Below are positions 1 to 7,093 of a stretch of DNA of 33,294 nt, piece after piece. Location: positions 1-33,294 of the forward strand of contig JAISAO010000023.1 of assembly GCA_031266665.1 (NCBI GenBank), read 5' to 3'. The notes beneath the pieces were generated by a model. The model saw only the letters and a program-made list of their open reading frames with translations. It ran no database searches and was not told the DNA's origin. Within the stretch, counting starts at the first letter, position 1. Every line of letters begins with the position of its first letter. The translations under genes were made by a program, and so were the position numbers. Origin of the DNA: Propionibacteriaceae bacterium. Its GTDB lineage: Bacteria > Actinomycetota > Actinomycetes > Propionibacteriales > Propionibacteriaceae.

Positions 1-119
1 ACGGCGGGCCGGCCAGGAAGAGGAGAGAGGCGATGTGTCGCATCGCCGACCGACGATGACGCCGCCGGCGCGTCGTCTGGGCGTGAGGACGAGCCCATGG
101 CTTGGAATTAACCATCTAG
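1..119. repeat. MITE-like element, copy 1 (left part outside window)
   Basis: Bases 1-119 match 1241-1359 at a constant offset of 1240 with only a handful of mismatches. The copy ends in AACCATCTAG, the same right end as the complete copy at 1197-1359, and its left arm lies before the window. A small central hairpin (GCGATG, 5-nt loop, CATCGC) is kept; a base differing between copies falls in the loop. The terminal CTAG supplies the stop codon (TAG, minus strand) of the DUF4439 gene. Confidence 0.75.
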
Positions 120-1129
120 TCCGGCCAGCCGACCCAGTAGGCCGAGGCCCAGCCCTGGCCCAACTGCCGGGCCCAGGACAATTCTTGCAGCGCCCGGTCG
201 CGCTGGTCGCTGGTCGAGGCCAGCCAACTGGCGGCCGCCGCCGCCAACCCCCGGGAGGCCTGGCCGATGGCGGCCAGGGCGGCCTGGTCGTCGCCCAGCG
301 GCGGCAGGTCGTAGGCCGGCGCCGCCTGGGGCAGTTCCCAGAGCTGGGCCTGGCCCAGCGCCTGCAAGTCGTTGCGGCCTTGGAGCAAGTGGCGCAGGTC
401 GGCGGCGGCCTGGTCCCAGGCCGGCCCCCGGCTGAGACGCCCCAGGGCCGCCGCCGTGGTGAAAACGGCCTGGTGGTAGGCCGCCATCAGGTCACGGGCC
501 CCCTGGGCGTCGTCGCCGACGGCGATGGTGGCCCAGGGGTCCAACGGCGGCGGGGCGACGTATGGGCCGGTCAGCCCGGCCATGATCTGATCGGTGGACC
601 CGGCCAGCCCGGCCCACCAGGCGGCCTCGACCCCCGGGGCGGTCTGGGCCCGGGACCACTCGGCCCCAGACACCTGGGCCAGGGTCTGCGCCACATCCGC
701 CGCCGGCGCCGCGGCCTCCGGCGTGGCGGCTTGAGGCCCCGGGTCGACCCGGTTCAGCGGGTCCGGCCCGGTTAGAACCCGCCAGTGCAGGGCCAAGCTG
801 TCGGCCAGCCGCCGCCGTCCGGGGTCGTCGCTCCCGGCCAGGGCGGCCCAGGCCGGGAAGATCAGCCCGGCCACCTCCAGGGCGCCCTCCGGGACGACCG
901 GCGCCGCCGGCACGGCGGTCGGGGCGGGCCAGCCGGCCAGGGCGGGGTCGTCCAGCCAGCCGGCGGCGTTGGCGATCCAGCCGACCAGGCCCAGCACCAG
1001 CGCCGCCACCAAGCCGACCACGGGCCAGGGCGGATGCTCGGCCCCGGCCCAGCGCCGCCCGGCCGCCGCCGCCACCGCCGGGGGGCGGGGCTGGTCCGGC
1101 CGATCAGCGGTCGGTCTGGGCTCAGGCAT
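116..1129 (-). CDS. DUF4439 / ferritin-like domain membrane-anchored protein
   Basis: A 337-residue protein with a short cytoplasmic Pro/Arg-rich N-terminus, one probable transmembrane segment near residues 36-56 (VVGLVAALVLGLVGWI), and an Ala/Trp-rich mostly helical C-terminal region of about 250 residues. Helices carrying regularly spaced Ala, Leu, Gln and His, with an ending rich in Trp and Tyr (ASAYWVGWPD), resemble the actinobacterial DUF4439 ferritin-like family. That family is commonly encoded divergently upstream of rimP, as here. No complete ferritin iron ligand set (ExxH pairs) is evident to me, so metal binding is not claimed. The ATG start lies exactly 6 nt after TAGTCT, suggesting a leaderless transcript. 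The stop codon lies in the CTAG end of a repeat element, so the original C-terminus may have been altered by that insertion. The family call rests on context and general character. Confidence 0.55.
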   Translation of the reverse strand: MPEPRPTADRPDQPRPPAVAAAAGRRWAGAEHPPWPVVGLVAALVLGLVGWIANAAGWLDDPALAGWPAPTAVPAAPVVPEGALEVAGLIFPAWAALAGSDDPGRRRLADSLALHWRVLTGPDPLNRVDPGPQAATPEAAAPAADVAQTLAQVSGAEWSRAQTAPGVEAAWWAGLAGSTDQIMAGLTGPYVAPPPLDPWATIAVGDDAQGARDLMAAYHQAVFTTAAALGRLSRGPAWDQAAADLRHLLQGRNDLQALGQAQLWELPQAAPAYDLPPLGDDQAALAAIGQASRGLAAAAASWLASTSDQRDRALQELSWARQLGQGWASAYWVGWPD

Positions 1130-1141
1130 GGCCTCAGACTA
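1130..1141 (-). promoter_or_regulatory. Leaderless -10 box for the DUF4439 gene
   Basis: On the minus strand TAGTCT is followed by GAGGCC and then ATG. A TAnnnT hexamer 6 nt before the start codon fits a transcript beginning at the start codon. pyk has the same GAGGCC spacer. No good -35 box is visible. Confidence 0.45.
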
Positions 1142-1196
1142 GTCTCGGACTGGCGTTGCCGCCGCTCATACCCCCATGGTTAGGGGCTACAGTCCA

Positions 1197-1359
1197 CTAG
1201 ATGGTTGATTCCAAGGGCTGGGCGATGGATTCGCGCTCAGACGGCGGGCCGGCCAGGAAGAGGAGAGTGGCGATGTGTGGCATCGCCGACCGACGATGAC
1301 GCCGTCGGCGCGTCGTCTGAGCGTTAGGACGAGCCCATGGCTTGGAATTAACCATCTAG
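1197..1359. mobile_element. MITE-like palindromic element, complete copy (163 bp)
   Basis: The element starts CTAGATGGTT and ends AACCATCTAG. Its terminal inverted repeats are about 19 bp with one mismatch. A second inverted pair, CGCTCAGACG (1234-1243) and CGTCTGAGCG (1314-1323), is perfect, and a central hairpin sits at 1270-1286. The whole can fold into one long stem. CTAG at each end may be a target duplication; IS5-type elements are known to use YTAR-like targets. It contains no transposase, so it would be non-autonomous. It lies between the divergent DUF4439 and rimP genes. Confidence 0.7.
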
Positions 1360-1362
1360 ACT
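1357..1362 (+). promoter_or_regulatory. Possible -10 box for rimP at the repeat edge
   Basis: TAGACT spans the right boundary of the palindromic element: TAG belongs to its CTAG end and ACT to the flank. The same hexamer precedes the DUF3040 gene. No convincing -35 box is seen 17 nt upstream. This is an inference from the hexamer alone. Confidence 0.25.
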
Positions 1363-1419
1363 GACCCCGCCGGATTGCGCGGCGGGCGAGACCGACGTGA
1401 CGGTCAGCCGGACGACAGA

Positions 1420-1923
1420 ATGGAGTCTGCGGTGCGGACGAGCGAGTTGCGGCCGGTGGTCGAGCCGGTCATCGAGGCTCAGGGGTTGGAACTGGAAGAC
1501 CTGGTGATCGTCCGCGCCGGCCAGCGCCAGATCGTCCGTTTGACGGTCGACGGGGACGGCCCCGAGGGGCTGGGCCCCGACCTCGACAGCATCGCCGCCG
1601 CCTCCCGCGCCCTGTCGGCCGTGCTGGACGACTCCCCCCTGACCGGCGACCGGCCCTATGTCTTGGAGGTCGGCTCGCCCGGCGTCGGCCGCCCCCTGAC
1701 CCGGGTGGCCCAGTGGCGGCGCAACCGGGGCCGGCTGGTGGTCGTCTGCCGCCGCGACGGCTCGACTGTGACCGGACGGGTGCGCGCGGTCGACGCCGCC
1801 GGCGTCAGCTTGGAGCGCGACGGTAACGTGATCGAACTGAGCCACGACGACATCGTCCAGGCTGTCGTTCAAGCCGAGCTGACCCGCTCGGAGACCGGCC
1901 TGTCATCCTCCAGCCCGGGATAG
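1420..1923 (+). CDS. rimP: Ribosome maturation factor RimP
   Basis: RimP acts in maturation of the 30S ribosomal subunit in the cytoplasm. The protein is about 167 residues, a normal length. It has the N-terminal alpha/beta domain (LRPVVEPVIEAQGLELEDLVI, the usual opening), the conserved VLEVGSPGVGRPL segment near residues 80-92, and a C-terminal Sm-like beta barrel (GRVRAVDAAGVSLERDG). ATG 1420 is used here, but it has no Shine-Dalgarno. An in-frame GTG at 1432 has GGAG 6 nt upstream and would also give a family-typical N-terminus, so the true start may be 12 nt later. It is first in rimP-nusA-ylxR, 9 nt before nusA. The upstream region is filled by the palindromic element, which must either carry or displace the promoter. 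Confidence 0.92.
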   Translation: MESAVRTSELRPVVEPVIEAQGLELEDLVIVRAGQRQIVRLTVDGDGPEGLGPDLDSIAAASRALSAVLDDSPLTGDRPYVLEVGSPGVGRPLTRVAQWRRNRGRLVVVCRRDGSTVTGRVRAVDAAGVSLERDGNVIELSHDDIVQAVVQAELTRSETGLSSSSPG

Positions 1924-1932
1924 GAGTTCGCC

Positions 1933-2907
1933 ATGGACATCGATCTGACCGCTCTGCGACAACTCGAGGCCGACCGCGGCATTAAAGCCGAGGTCATCAT
2001 CGCCGCCATCGAGGAGGCGCTGGGCAACGCCTACGAGCGCTCCCACGGCCACACCCCGGGGGTCAGGGTCAGTTTCGACCGCAAAACCGGGCGGGTGGCC
2101 GTGCTGGCCCAGGAGTTGGACCAGGCCGGCCAAGCGCTGGGGGAGCACGACGTCACCCCCTCCGACTTCGGCCGCATCGCCGCCGCCACCGCCCGCCAGA
2201 TCATCTACCAGCGCATCCGGGCGGCCGAGGACGAGCAGAAGTACGGCCGTTTCGCGGCCGAGCGGGGGGACATCCTGCTGGGCACGGTGCAACAAGACCG
2301 CGACTCGCGCTCGGTCCGGGTCGACCTGGGCCAGGTCGAGGCCATCATGCCGTTGGCCGAACAGGTCTCGGGCGAGCGCTACCACCACGGGCGCAAGCTC
2401 CGGGTCTATGTGACCGACGTGCGCAAGGAGCCGCGCGGCCTCCAAGTGGTGGTCTCCCGCACCCACCCCGGGCTGGTGGAGCGGCTATTCGAGTTGGAGG
2501 TGCCGGAGATCGGCCAGGGCGTGGTCGAGGTCATGGGGCTGGTCCGCCAGGCCGGCCACCGGACCAAGATCGCCGTCCGCTCGACCGACCCCGACGTCTC
2601 GGCCAAGGGGGCCTGCATCGGCCCCATGGGACAGCGGGTGCGAGCCGTCATGCACGAGTTGAACGAGGAGAAGATCGACATCATCGATTGGTCGCCCGAT
2701 CCGCTGGAGTACATCGCCAACGCCTTGTCGCCGGCCCAGGTCAGCCGGGTCGACTTGATCGATCCGGTGGTCAAACAGGCCCGGGCCATCGTGCCCGACT
2801 ACCAACTCTCCTTGGCCATCGGCCGGGGAGGACAGAACACCGACCTGGCGGTCCGGCTGACCGGCTGGCGCATCCAGGTGCTGCCCGACACCGACCAGAC
2901 GGTTTGA
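1933..2907 (+). CDS. nusA: Transcription termination/antitermination factor NusA
   Basis: NusA binds RNA polymerase and nascent RNA and modulates pausing, termination and antitermination. The 324 residues comprise an N-terminal RNAP-binding domain (1 to about 105), an S1 domain (about 110-180, GDILLGTVQQ to VVVSRTHPG), and two KH domains (about 185-324). These carry GACIGPMGQRVRAVMHEL and, near the end, LAIGRGGQNTDLAVRLTGW. It lacks the acidic C-terminal repeats of gamma-proteobacterial NusA, as is usual in actinobacteria. AGGAG 5-6 nt before the ATG supports this start. It follows rimP by 9 nt and precedes ylxR by 2 nt, the classical rimP-nusA-ylxR order. Confidence 0.96.
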   Translation: MDIDLTALRQLEADRGIKAEVIIAAIEEALGNAYERSHGHTPGVRVSFDRKTGRVAVLAQELDQAGQALGEHDVTPSDFGRIAAATARQIIYQRIRAAEDEQKYGRFAAERGDILLGTVQQDRDSRSVRVDLGQVEAIMPLAEQVSGERYHHGRKLRVYVTDVRKEPRGLQVVVSRTHPGLVERLFELEVPEIGQGVVEVMGLVRQAGHRTKIAVRSTDPDVSAKGACIGPMGQRVRAVMHELNEEKIDIIDWSPDPLEYIANALSPAQVSRVDLIDPVVKQARAIVPDYQLSLAIGRGGQNTDLAVRLTGWRIQVLPDTDQTV

Positions 2908-2909
2908 GT

Positions 2910-3221
2910 GTGGCCCGGCTGCGGATGTGCCTGGGCTGCCGGGGGCGGTCCGGGCCGGACCAGTTGATCCGCCTGGTGTTCGACCGCCGTCAGAGCCAGG
3001 TGGTGGTCGACCAGCGCCGCCGCCTCCCCGGGCGCGGCGCCTGGCTCCATCCCAACCCGGACTGCCTGGAGCGGGCGCGGCGGCGTCAGGCCTTGTCCCG
3101 GGCGCTACGTTTGACCCCGGGCGAGGCTGGCGACAGCTGGCCGACGGGTCTAGAATGTCTTTTCACCCATGACCGAGCGGATCCAATCTTTGACCCAGCC
3201 GACCTCCGACAAAGCCTTTGA
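2910..3221 (+). CDS. ylxR: YlxR family RNA-binding protein
   Basis: A small basic protein of 103 residues opening with the YlxR signature RMCLGCRGR and followed by LIRLVF, the Arg-rich RRRLPGRGAWLHP segment and DCLERARRRQALSRALR. YlxR proteins are RNA-binding or nucleoid-associated factors normally encoded between nusA and infB. GTG 2910, 2 nt after the nusA stop, is chosen; ATG 2925 is an alternative. The reading frame runs 53 nt into helD, so the last 17 or so codons overlap the helicase gene. That tail (FTHDRADPIFDPADLRQSL) is not family-typical and may be a secondary extension. infB does not follow. Confidence 0.85.
   Translation: MARLRMCLGCRGRSGPDQLIRLVFDRRQSQVVVDQRRRLPGRGAWLHPNPDCLERARRRQALSRALRLTPGEAGDSWPTGLECLFTHDRADPIFDPADLRQSL
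3128..3156 (+). promoter_or_regulatory. Putative helD promoter inside ylxR
   Basis: TGGCGA (3128-3133), a 17-nt spacer and TAGAAT (3151-3156). TAGAAT is a good -10 hexamer in this GC-rich context. The predicted transcript start falls about 6 nt before the helD ATG, which has no Shine-Dalgarno, so helD would be nearly leaderless and uncoupled from the nusA operon. Confidence 0.45.
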
Positions 3222-5379
3222 TCGCGAGCGGGCCGTTGAGCAGGCCCACGTCGACGCCGTTTACGCCGAGTTGACGCGCACCGCCCAACGGGCCGGGTCC
3301 ATCGCCGCCGAGTCGGCCGCCCGTTACACCGCCGACCGCCAGAGCTACCTGCGCGAGGAGGACGGCACGGCTCTGTTCGAGCGCGACGCCTTCGCCTTCC
3401 AGGCGGCCAAGCGCCTGGCCTCCCTGGAGGCCGAGCACGAGGGCCTGGTCTTCGGCCGGCTCGATTTCGTCGACCGGGACGTCCGTTACGTCGGCCGCAT
3501 CGGCGTGCGCACGGCCGACTACGAGCCGCTGGTGATCGACTGGCGGGCGCGGGCGGCCGAGCCCTTCTACCGGGCCACCCCGACCGACCCGATGGCGGTC
3601 GTCCGCCGCCGGGTGTTGCGCTGCCGCCACGATGTCGTGGTCGGCCTGGAGGACGACCTGATCGACTCGGCCCGCGTCTGGCCGGAGCTGGTGGTGGTGG
3701 GGGAGGGGGCCCTGATGGCCGCCCTCAGCCGCTCCCGGGGGCACAAGATGCGCGACATCGTGTCCACCATCCAGGCCGAGCAGGACGAGGCCATCCGGGC
3801 GCCCTGGCCGGGCTTCACCATCATCGTCGGCGGCCCCGGCACCGGCAAGACCGTGGTCGGCCTGCACCGGGCCGCCTATCTGCTCTACTCCCACCGCCGC
3901 CGCTTCGAGAACGGCGGCGTCCTGGTGGTCGGCCCCAGCCCGGTCTTCATGGACTACATCGAGCGGGTCCTGCCCTCGCTGGGCGAGAACTCGGTCACCC
4001 TGCGCAGCCTGGGCCAGTTGGCGGCCGACATCCTGGGGGTGACCGCCCACCGCCTCGACTCCCCGGCCGCCGCCGTCGTCAAAGGCTCCCCCCGGCTGGT
4101 CGAGGTCTTGCGCCGCCTGGTCGAGCGCCCGGTTGAGGAATTGCCCGTCGGCGGGCTGCGGGTGACGGTCAAGGGCGAGGTCTTGAGCCTCAGCCTGGAA
4201 CGCTTGGCCGCCATCCGCCACCAGGCCATGGCCAACCGGACCTACCACGCCGCCCGCCCGGTGGCCGAGCGCCAGGCGGTGGCCGAGCTGTGGCGCTCCG
4301 CCCCCGAAGAGCTGTCCGTCGTGGGATCGGAGCAGTTCACCGACCTGGTGACCGAGTCGTCGGCTTTCGAGTCTTTCCTGGCCGCCTGGTGGCCGGCCCT
4401 GGAGCCGGGCGACCTATTGCGCCGGATGGCCGATCCGGTGGTGGTGGCGGCGGTGGCCGGCGCCCAGTTGTCGGCCGCCGAGCGGGCGGCGGTGGTCGAG
4501 TCCTATCGCTTCCCCGACTTCTCGGTGGCCGATATCGCCTTGCTGGACGAGTTGGCGGCCCTGCTGGGGCCGATGCCCAAACGGGAAGAGCCGAGCCTGT
4601 TCCTAGACGACGCGGCCGACGACCGTTGGGGCGAGGTCGTCACCATCGCCGAGCGGCTGTCCGACGCCCGGACGGATAGCCAGGAGCCGGCGGTCCACTC
4701 GACCTACGCCCACATCCTGGTGGACGAGGCCCAAGACATCACGCCGATGCAGTGGCGGATGCTGCGCCGGCGCGGCCCCCAGGCCAGTTGGACCATCGTG
4801 GGCGACCCGGCCCAGTCGAGTTGGCCCGACCCGGACGAGTCCCGCCGGGGTCTGGAGCAGTTGATCGGCCCGTCGCCCAGCCGCCGCTTCCGCCTCTCGA
4901 CCAACTACCGCTCCCCAGCCGAGGTCTTCACCTTGGCGGCGGCCGTCATCGCCGCCAGTTTCCCCGAGGCCGACCTGCCCATCGCCGTCCGCCGCACCGG
5001 GGTCGAGCCCCGCCTGCTGGTCGCCCCGGCCGCCGAGTTGGTCGACCGGGCCAGCGCCCTGGCGGACGAGTTGCTGGCCGAGGTCGCCGGCACGGTCGGC
5101 CTGATCGCCCCGGCTCGCTGGCGGGAGCGCTTGGCGGCCGCCCTGGAGGCCGCCGACCCGCCGCTGAGCGACCGCTTGGTGTTGGTCGACCCGATCACGG
5201 TCAAGGGCTTGGAGTACGACGCCGTTCTGGTGGTCGACCCGGACCAGGTGGTGGCCGAGTCGTCGGGCCGCGAACGGGTGCTCTACGTCTGTCTGACCCG
5301 CCCCACCCAACTACTCGTCACCCTCGATCCGGACCGCCCCGGCGCCTGGCGCCCCCGCCGCTCCCCGGCCCCGGGTTAG
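3169..5379 (+). CDS. helD: HelD-like RNA polymerase recycling helicase (UvrD/Rep superfamily 1)
   Basis: HelD proteins pry stalled or post-termination RNA polymerase from nucleic acid using ATP. The 736-residue product has the family N-terminal coiled-coil arm (about 10-90), the HelD-specific segment YVGRIGV..YEPLVIDWRARAAEPFYRAT (about 105-140), Walker A GGPGTGKT (221-228), Walker B/motif II DEAQD (519-523), motif III GDPAQS, motif IV-like STNYRSP, motif V VKGLEYDAVLVVDP and motif VI YVCLTRPT. The length suits actinobacterial class II HelD. It starts within the last 53 nt of ylxR, has a likely promoter there, and stands where infB is usually found. UvrD or PcrA is less likely because of the IDWRAR..PFYRAT segment. 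Confidence 0.9.
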   Translation: MTERIQSLTQPTSDKAFDRERAVEQAHVDAVYAELTRTAQRAGSIAAESAARYTADRQSYLREEDGTALFERDAFAFQAAKRLASLEAEHEGLVFGRLDFVDRDVRYVGRIGVRTADYEPLVIDWRARAAEPFYRATPTDPMAVVRRRVLRCRHDVVVGLEDDLIDSARVWPELVVVGEGALMAALSRSRGHKMRDIVSTIQAEQDEAIRAPWPGFTIIVGGPGTGKTVVGLHRAAYLLYSHRRRFENGGVLVVGPSPVFMDYIERVLPSLGENSVTLRSLGQLAADILGVTAHRLDSPAAAVVKGSPRLVEVLRRLVERPVEELPVGGLRVTVKGEVLSLSLERLAAIRHQAMANRTYHAARPVAERQAVAELWRSAPEELSVVGSEQFTDLVTESSAFESFLAAWWPALEPGDLLRRMADPVVVAAVAGAQLSAAERAAVVESYRFPDFSVADIALLDELAALLGPMPKREEPSLFLDDAADDRWGEVVTIAERLSDARTDSQEPAVHSTYAHILVDEAQDITPMQWRMLRRRGPQASWTIVGDPAQSSWPDPDESRRGLEQLIGPSPSRRFRLSTNYRSPAEVFTLAAAVIAASFPEADLPIAVRRTGVEPRLLVAPAAELVDRASALADELLAEVAGTVGLIAPARWRERLAAALEAADPPLSDRLVLVDPITVKGLEYDAVLVVDPDQVVAESSGRERVLYVCLTRPTQLLVTLDPDRPGAWRPRRSPAPG

Positions 5380-5620
5380 CGGTCCTGGCTCCGGGCTGGC
5401 GACCCGGCCTCGGGCTGGCGGTCCTGGCCCCGGGCTGGCGGCCAGGCCCCGGTGTCTGGCTCCGCCCCGGTCTAGCGGCCCGGCTCCGGACTGGCGGCCC
5501 CGCCCCGGTGTCCGTCCCCAGTCCCGCTCCGGGCTGGCGGCCCTGGCTCCGGGCTGGCGGACCGGCCCCGGTGTCCGGACCCCGCCCCGGTCCCAGTCTG
5601 GCGGACCGCTTGTCATCGGG
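5380..5620 (+). repeat. Degenerate GC-rich tandem repeat downstream of helD
   Basis: About eight imperfect copies of a GGCTCCGGGCTGGCGGCC-like unit follow the helD stop at irregular 18-40 nt spacing, separated by GCCCCGGTGTCC-like spacers. I see no gene here. Open frames through it encode Pro/Gly/Arg low-complexity sequence and are not credible proteins. Confidence 0.6.
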
Positions 5621-5647
5621 CCGCCCGCCACCCAGACGGCCCGCCAG

Positions 5648-5676
5648 GTGAGTCTGGGGCCGGGAGCGACTAGACT
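5648..5676 (+). promoter_or_regulatory. Putative promoter of the DUF3040 gene
   Basis: GTGAGT (5648-5653), a 17-nt spacer and TAGACT (5671-5676). The predicted start would leave a leader of about 35 nt containing a purine-rich AAGGGGGAGGA stretch ahead of the ATG. Confidence 0.4.
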
Positions 5677-5716
5677 GGGCCCAGAATCGCTGTCAAGGGG
5701 GAGGATTGGAGTAGCC

Positions 5717-6094
5717 ATGGCCCTATCCGACGCCGAACAAGAGTTATTGGCCAAATTGGAGGCCACCCTGGCCGCCGACGATCCCAAGTTGGCCCAGAAG
5801 CTGGCCCAGGCCCCCGCCGCCCGCGGCCTTCACCCCCGCCGCGCCACCTTGGGCGTGCTCGGCCTATTGCTCGGCCTGACCTCGCTGGTGGTCGGCCTGT
5901 CCACCAGCTTGATCTGGATCTCGGTGCTCGGCTTCGCCCTGATGCTGGCCGCGACCGTCTTCTTCATCACCGCCTGGCGGCCCAAGGACCCCTCCCCCCA
6001 GACCGGCCAGTCGCGGCCGACCGACCCCAAGGACGCCGACTCCGACCTGATGACCCGCCTGGAGCAGCGCTGGAAGGACCGTCTCAACCCCTGA
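5717..6094 (+). CDS. DUF3040 membrane protein
   Basis: A 125-residue protein of the actinobacterial DUF3040 family, whose function is unknown. The N-terminus MALSDAEQELLAKLEATLAADDPKLA is the family hallmark. Two hydrophobic segments follow near residues 40-60 (LGVLGLLLGLTSLVVGLS) and 65-85 (ISVLGFALMLAATVFFITAW), then a polar charged C-terminus. It is encoded upstream of mraZ, the same neighbourhood as in mycobacteria, which suggests but does not prove an envelope or division role. GGAG and a longer GGGGGAGGA lie upstream of the ATG. Confidence 0.85.
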   Translation: MALSDAEQELLAKLEATLAADDPKLAQKLAQAPAARGLHPRRATLGVLGLLLGLTSLVVGLSTSLIWISVLGFALMLAATVFFITAWRPKDPSPQTGQSRPTDPKDADSDLMTRLEQRWKDRLNP

Positions 6095-6114
6095 CTCGGG
6101 GCCCTCCCTCCCAG

Positions 6115-6442
6115 CGTCATCCCGGACTTGATCCGGGATCTCAGCCGCCCCCTGTTTCGGCTGTTTCGGCCGCCCCTAAGCCGTTCCTCCCCCCTCGTCC
6201 CCCCGCGTCATCCCGGACTCCCGCGTCATCCCGGACTCCCGCGTCAGCTCGGACTCCCGCGTCAGCTCGGACTTGATCCGGGATCTCGTCCGTCTCCACC
6301 CCCGTGCTCGACGGCTGGCCGGCGTCAGCCGGCGTCATCCCGGACTTGATCCGGGATCTCAGCCGCCCCGGAGCCGTTCCTCCACCCGTCCCCCCGCGTC
6401 ATCTCGGACTCCCGTGTCAGTCCGGACTTGATCCGGGATCTC
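6115..6442. repeat. Cluster of REP-like palindromic repeats
   Basis: The core TCCCGGACTTGATCCGGGA (7-bp stem, 5-nt loop) is present at 6120-6138 and 6338-6356, with variants ending at 6283 and 6438. Most are preceded by GCGTCA and followed by TCTCAGCCGCCCC. Between them lie three 18-bp direct repeats (6205-6222, 6223-6240, 6241-6258) of GCGTCATCCCGGACTCCC or a close variant, which are half-units of the palindrome. The stretch 6095-6619 holds no gene apart from these repeats and the mraZ control region. Confidence 0.75.
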
Positions 6443-6520
6443 AGCCGCCCCCGTTTCGGCCGCTTCGGTCGCCCGACCCCGCTGTGGCGCGGGCTCTGGG
6501 GGGTGGTCGCATAATCTCTT

Positions 6521-6566
6521 GGGGGTCGCAGGGGGTAAAATCGGGATGGCTCGGGTTCAGTGGGGT
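6521..6566 (+). promoter_or_regulatory. Putative MraZ operator with embedded -10 box
   Basis: Five consecutive 10-bp units each carry GGG at the same phase: GGGGGTCGCA, GGGGGTAAAA, TCGGGATGGC, TCGGGTTCAG, TGGGGTATCG. MraZ is known to bind direct TGGGN-type repeats at 10-bp period in its own promoter. TAAAAT at 6536-6541 is a good -10 hexamer inside the array, consistent with autorepression. The operator ends about 54 nt before the mraZ ATG. Confidence 0.6.
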
Positions 6567-6619
6567 ATCGTGTGGATCAATTGGTCCGACGACCGGAAGC
6601 GAAGGGGGTGGCTGTTCCG

Positions 6620-7093
6620 ATGGAGTTTATTCTGCGCGGCCAGGCTCGCCCCAAGTTGGACGACAAGTGGCGGGTGGCCTTGGCGCCCAAGTTCCGCGAC
6701 CAGATGTCGCCCGAGCTGGTGGTGGTGTGCGAGATGGAACCCTGTCTCGGGGTTTACAACCAGCAAGACCACGACCAGCAGTACCAGGTCTACCGCGAAG
6801 CCCCCACCACCTTCGCCCAGGTGCGCGATTTCAAGCGCTTTCTGCTGGCCGACTCGGAGAATGTCCACCCCGACGGGCAGGGCCGTGTCCCCCTGACGGC
6901 GGAGCAGCGCCAACACGCCCACCTGGACAAAGAAATCTTGGTGATTGGCTGCGGCGACCACCTGGAGATCTGGGACCCCGACGTCTGGTCCGAGTACAAG
7001 GCCCGCATCCGCTCCCAGTACGCCAACTTTGACGGCTCGATCCTGCCCCAGGCCGTCCCGGCGGCGACCGCCCCGACCCCGCCTTCGCCATGA
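6620..7093 (+). CDS. mraZ: Transcriptional regulator MraZ
   Basis: MraZ is an AbrB-like DNA-binding protein, forming ring oligomers, that controls the dcw cluster from its own promoter. The 157 residues contain two SpoVT/AbrB-type repeats. The first starts LRGQARPKLDDKWRVALAPKFRDQM, where the family usually has PKLDDKGR; here Gly is replaced by Trp. The second starts ADSENVHPDGQGRVPLTAEQR, with the DxxGR element kept, and is followed by VIGCGDHLEIWDPDVW. ATG 6620 is chosen because AAGGGGG lies upstream and because a longer GTG start at 6560 would overlap the operator repeats. The last 25 residues are Ala/Pro-rich. The stop overlaps orf55 by ATGA. Confidence 0.93.
   Translation: MEFILRGQARPKLDDKWRVALAPKFRDQMSPELVVVCEMEPCLGVYNQQDHDQQYQVYREAPTTFAQVRDFKRFLLADSENVHPDGQGRVPLTAEQRQHAHLDKEILVIGCGDHLEIWDPDVWSEYKARIRSQYANFDGSILPQAVPAATAPTPPSP

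Noticed and set aside
35-775. 246-codon plus-strand frame over the DUF4439 gene
   Set aside because: Gly/Arg/Pro-rich shadow; starts inside the repeat element and has no ribosome binding site or domain.
6205-6270. Possible CRISPR-like array of 18-bp repeats
   Set aside because: The repeats are directly adjacent without spacers, are half-units of a REP-like palindrome, and no cas genes are present.
6304-7032. 242-codon frame through the REP cluster and mraZ
   Set aside because: Built from the repeats and an out-of-frame reading of mraZ.
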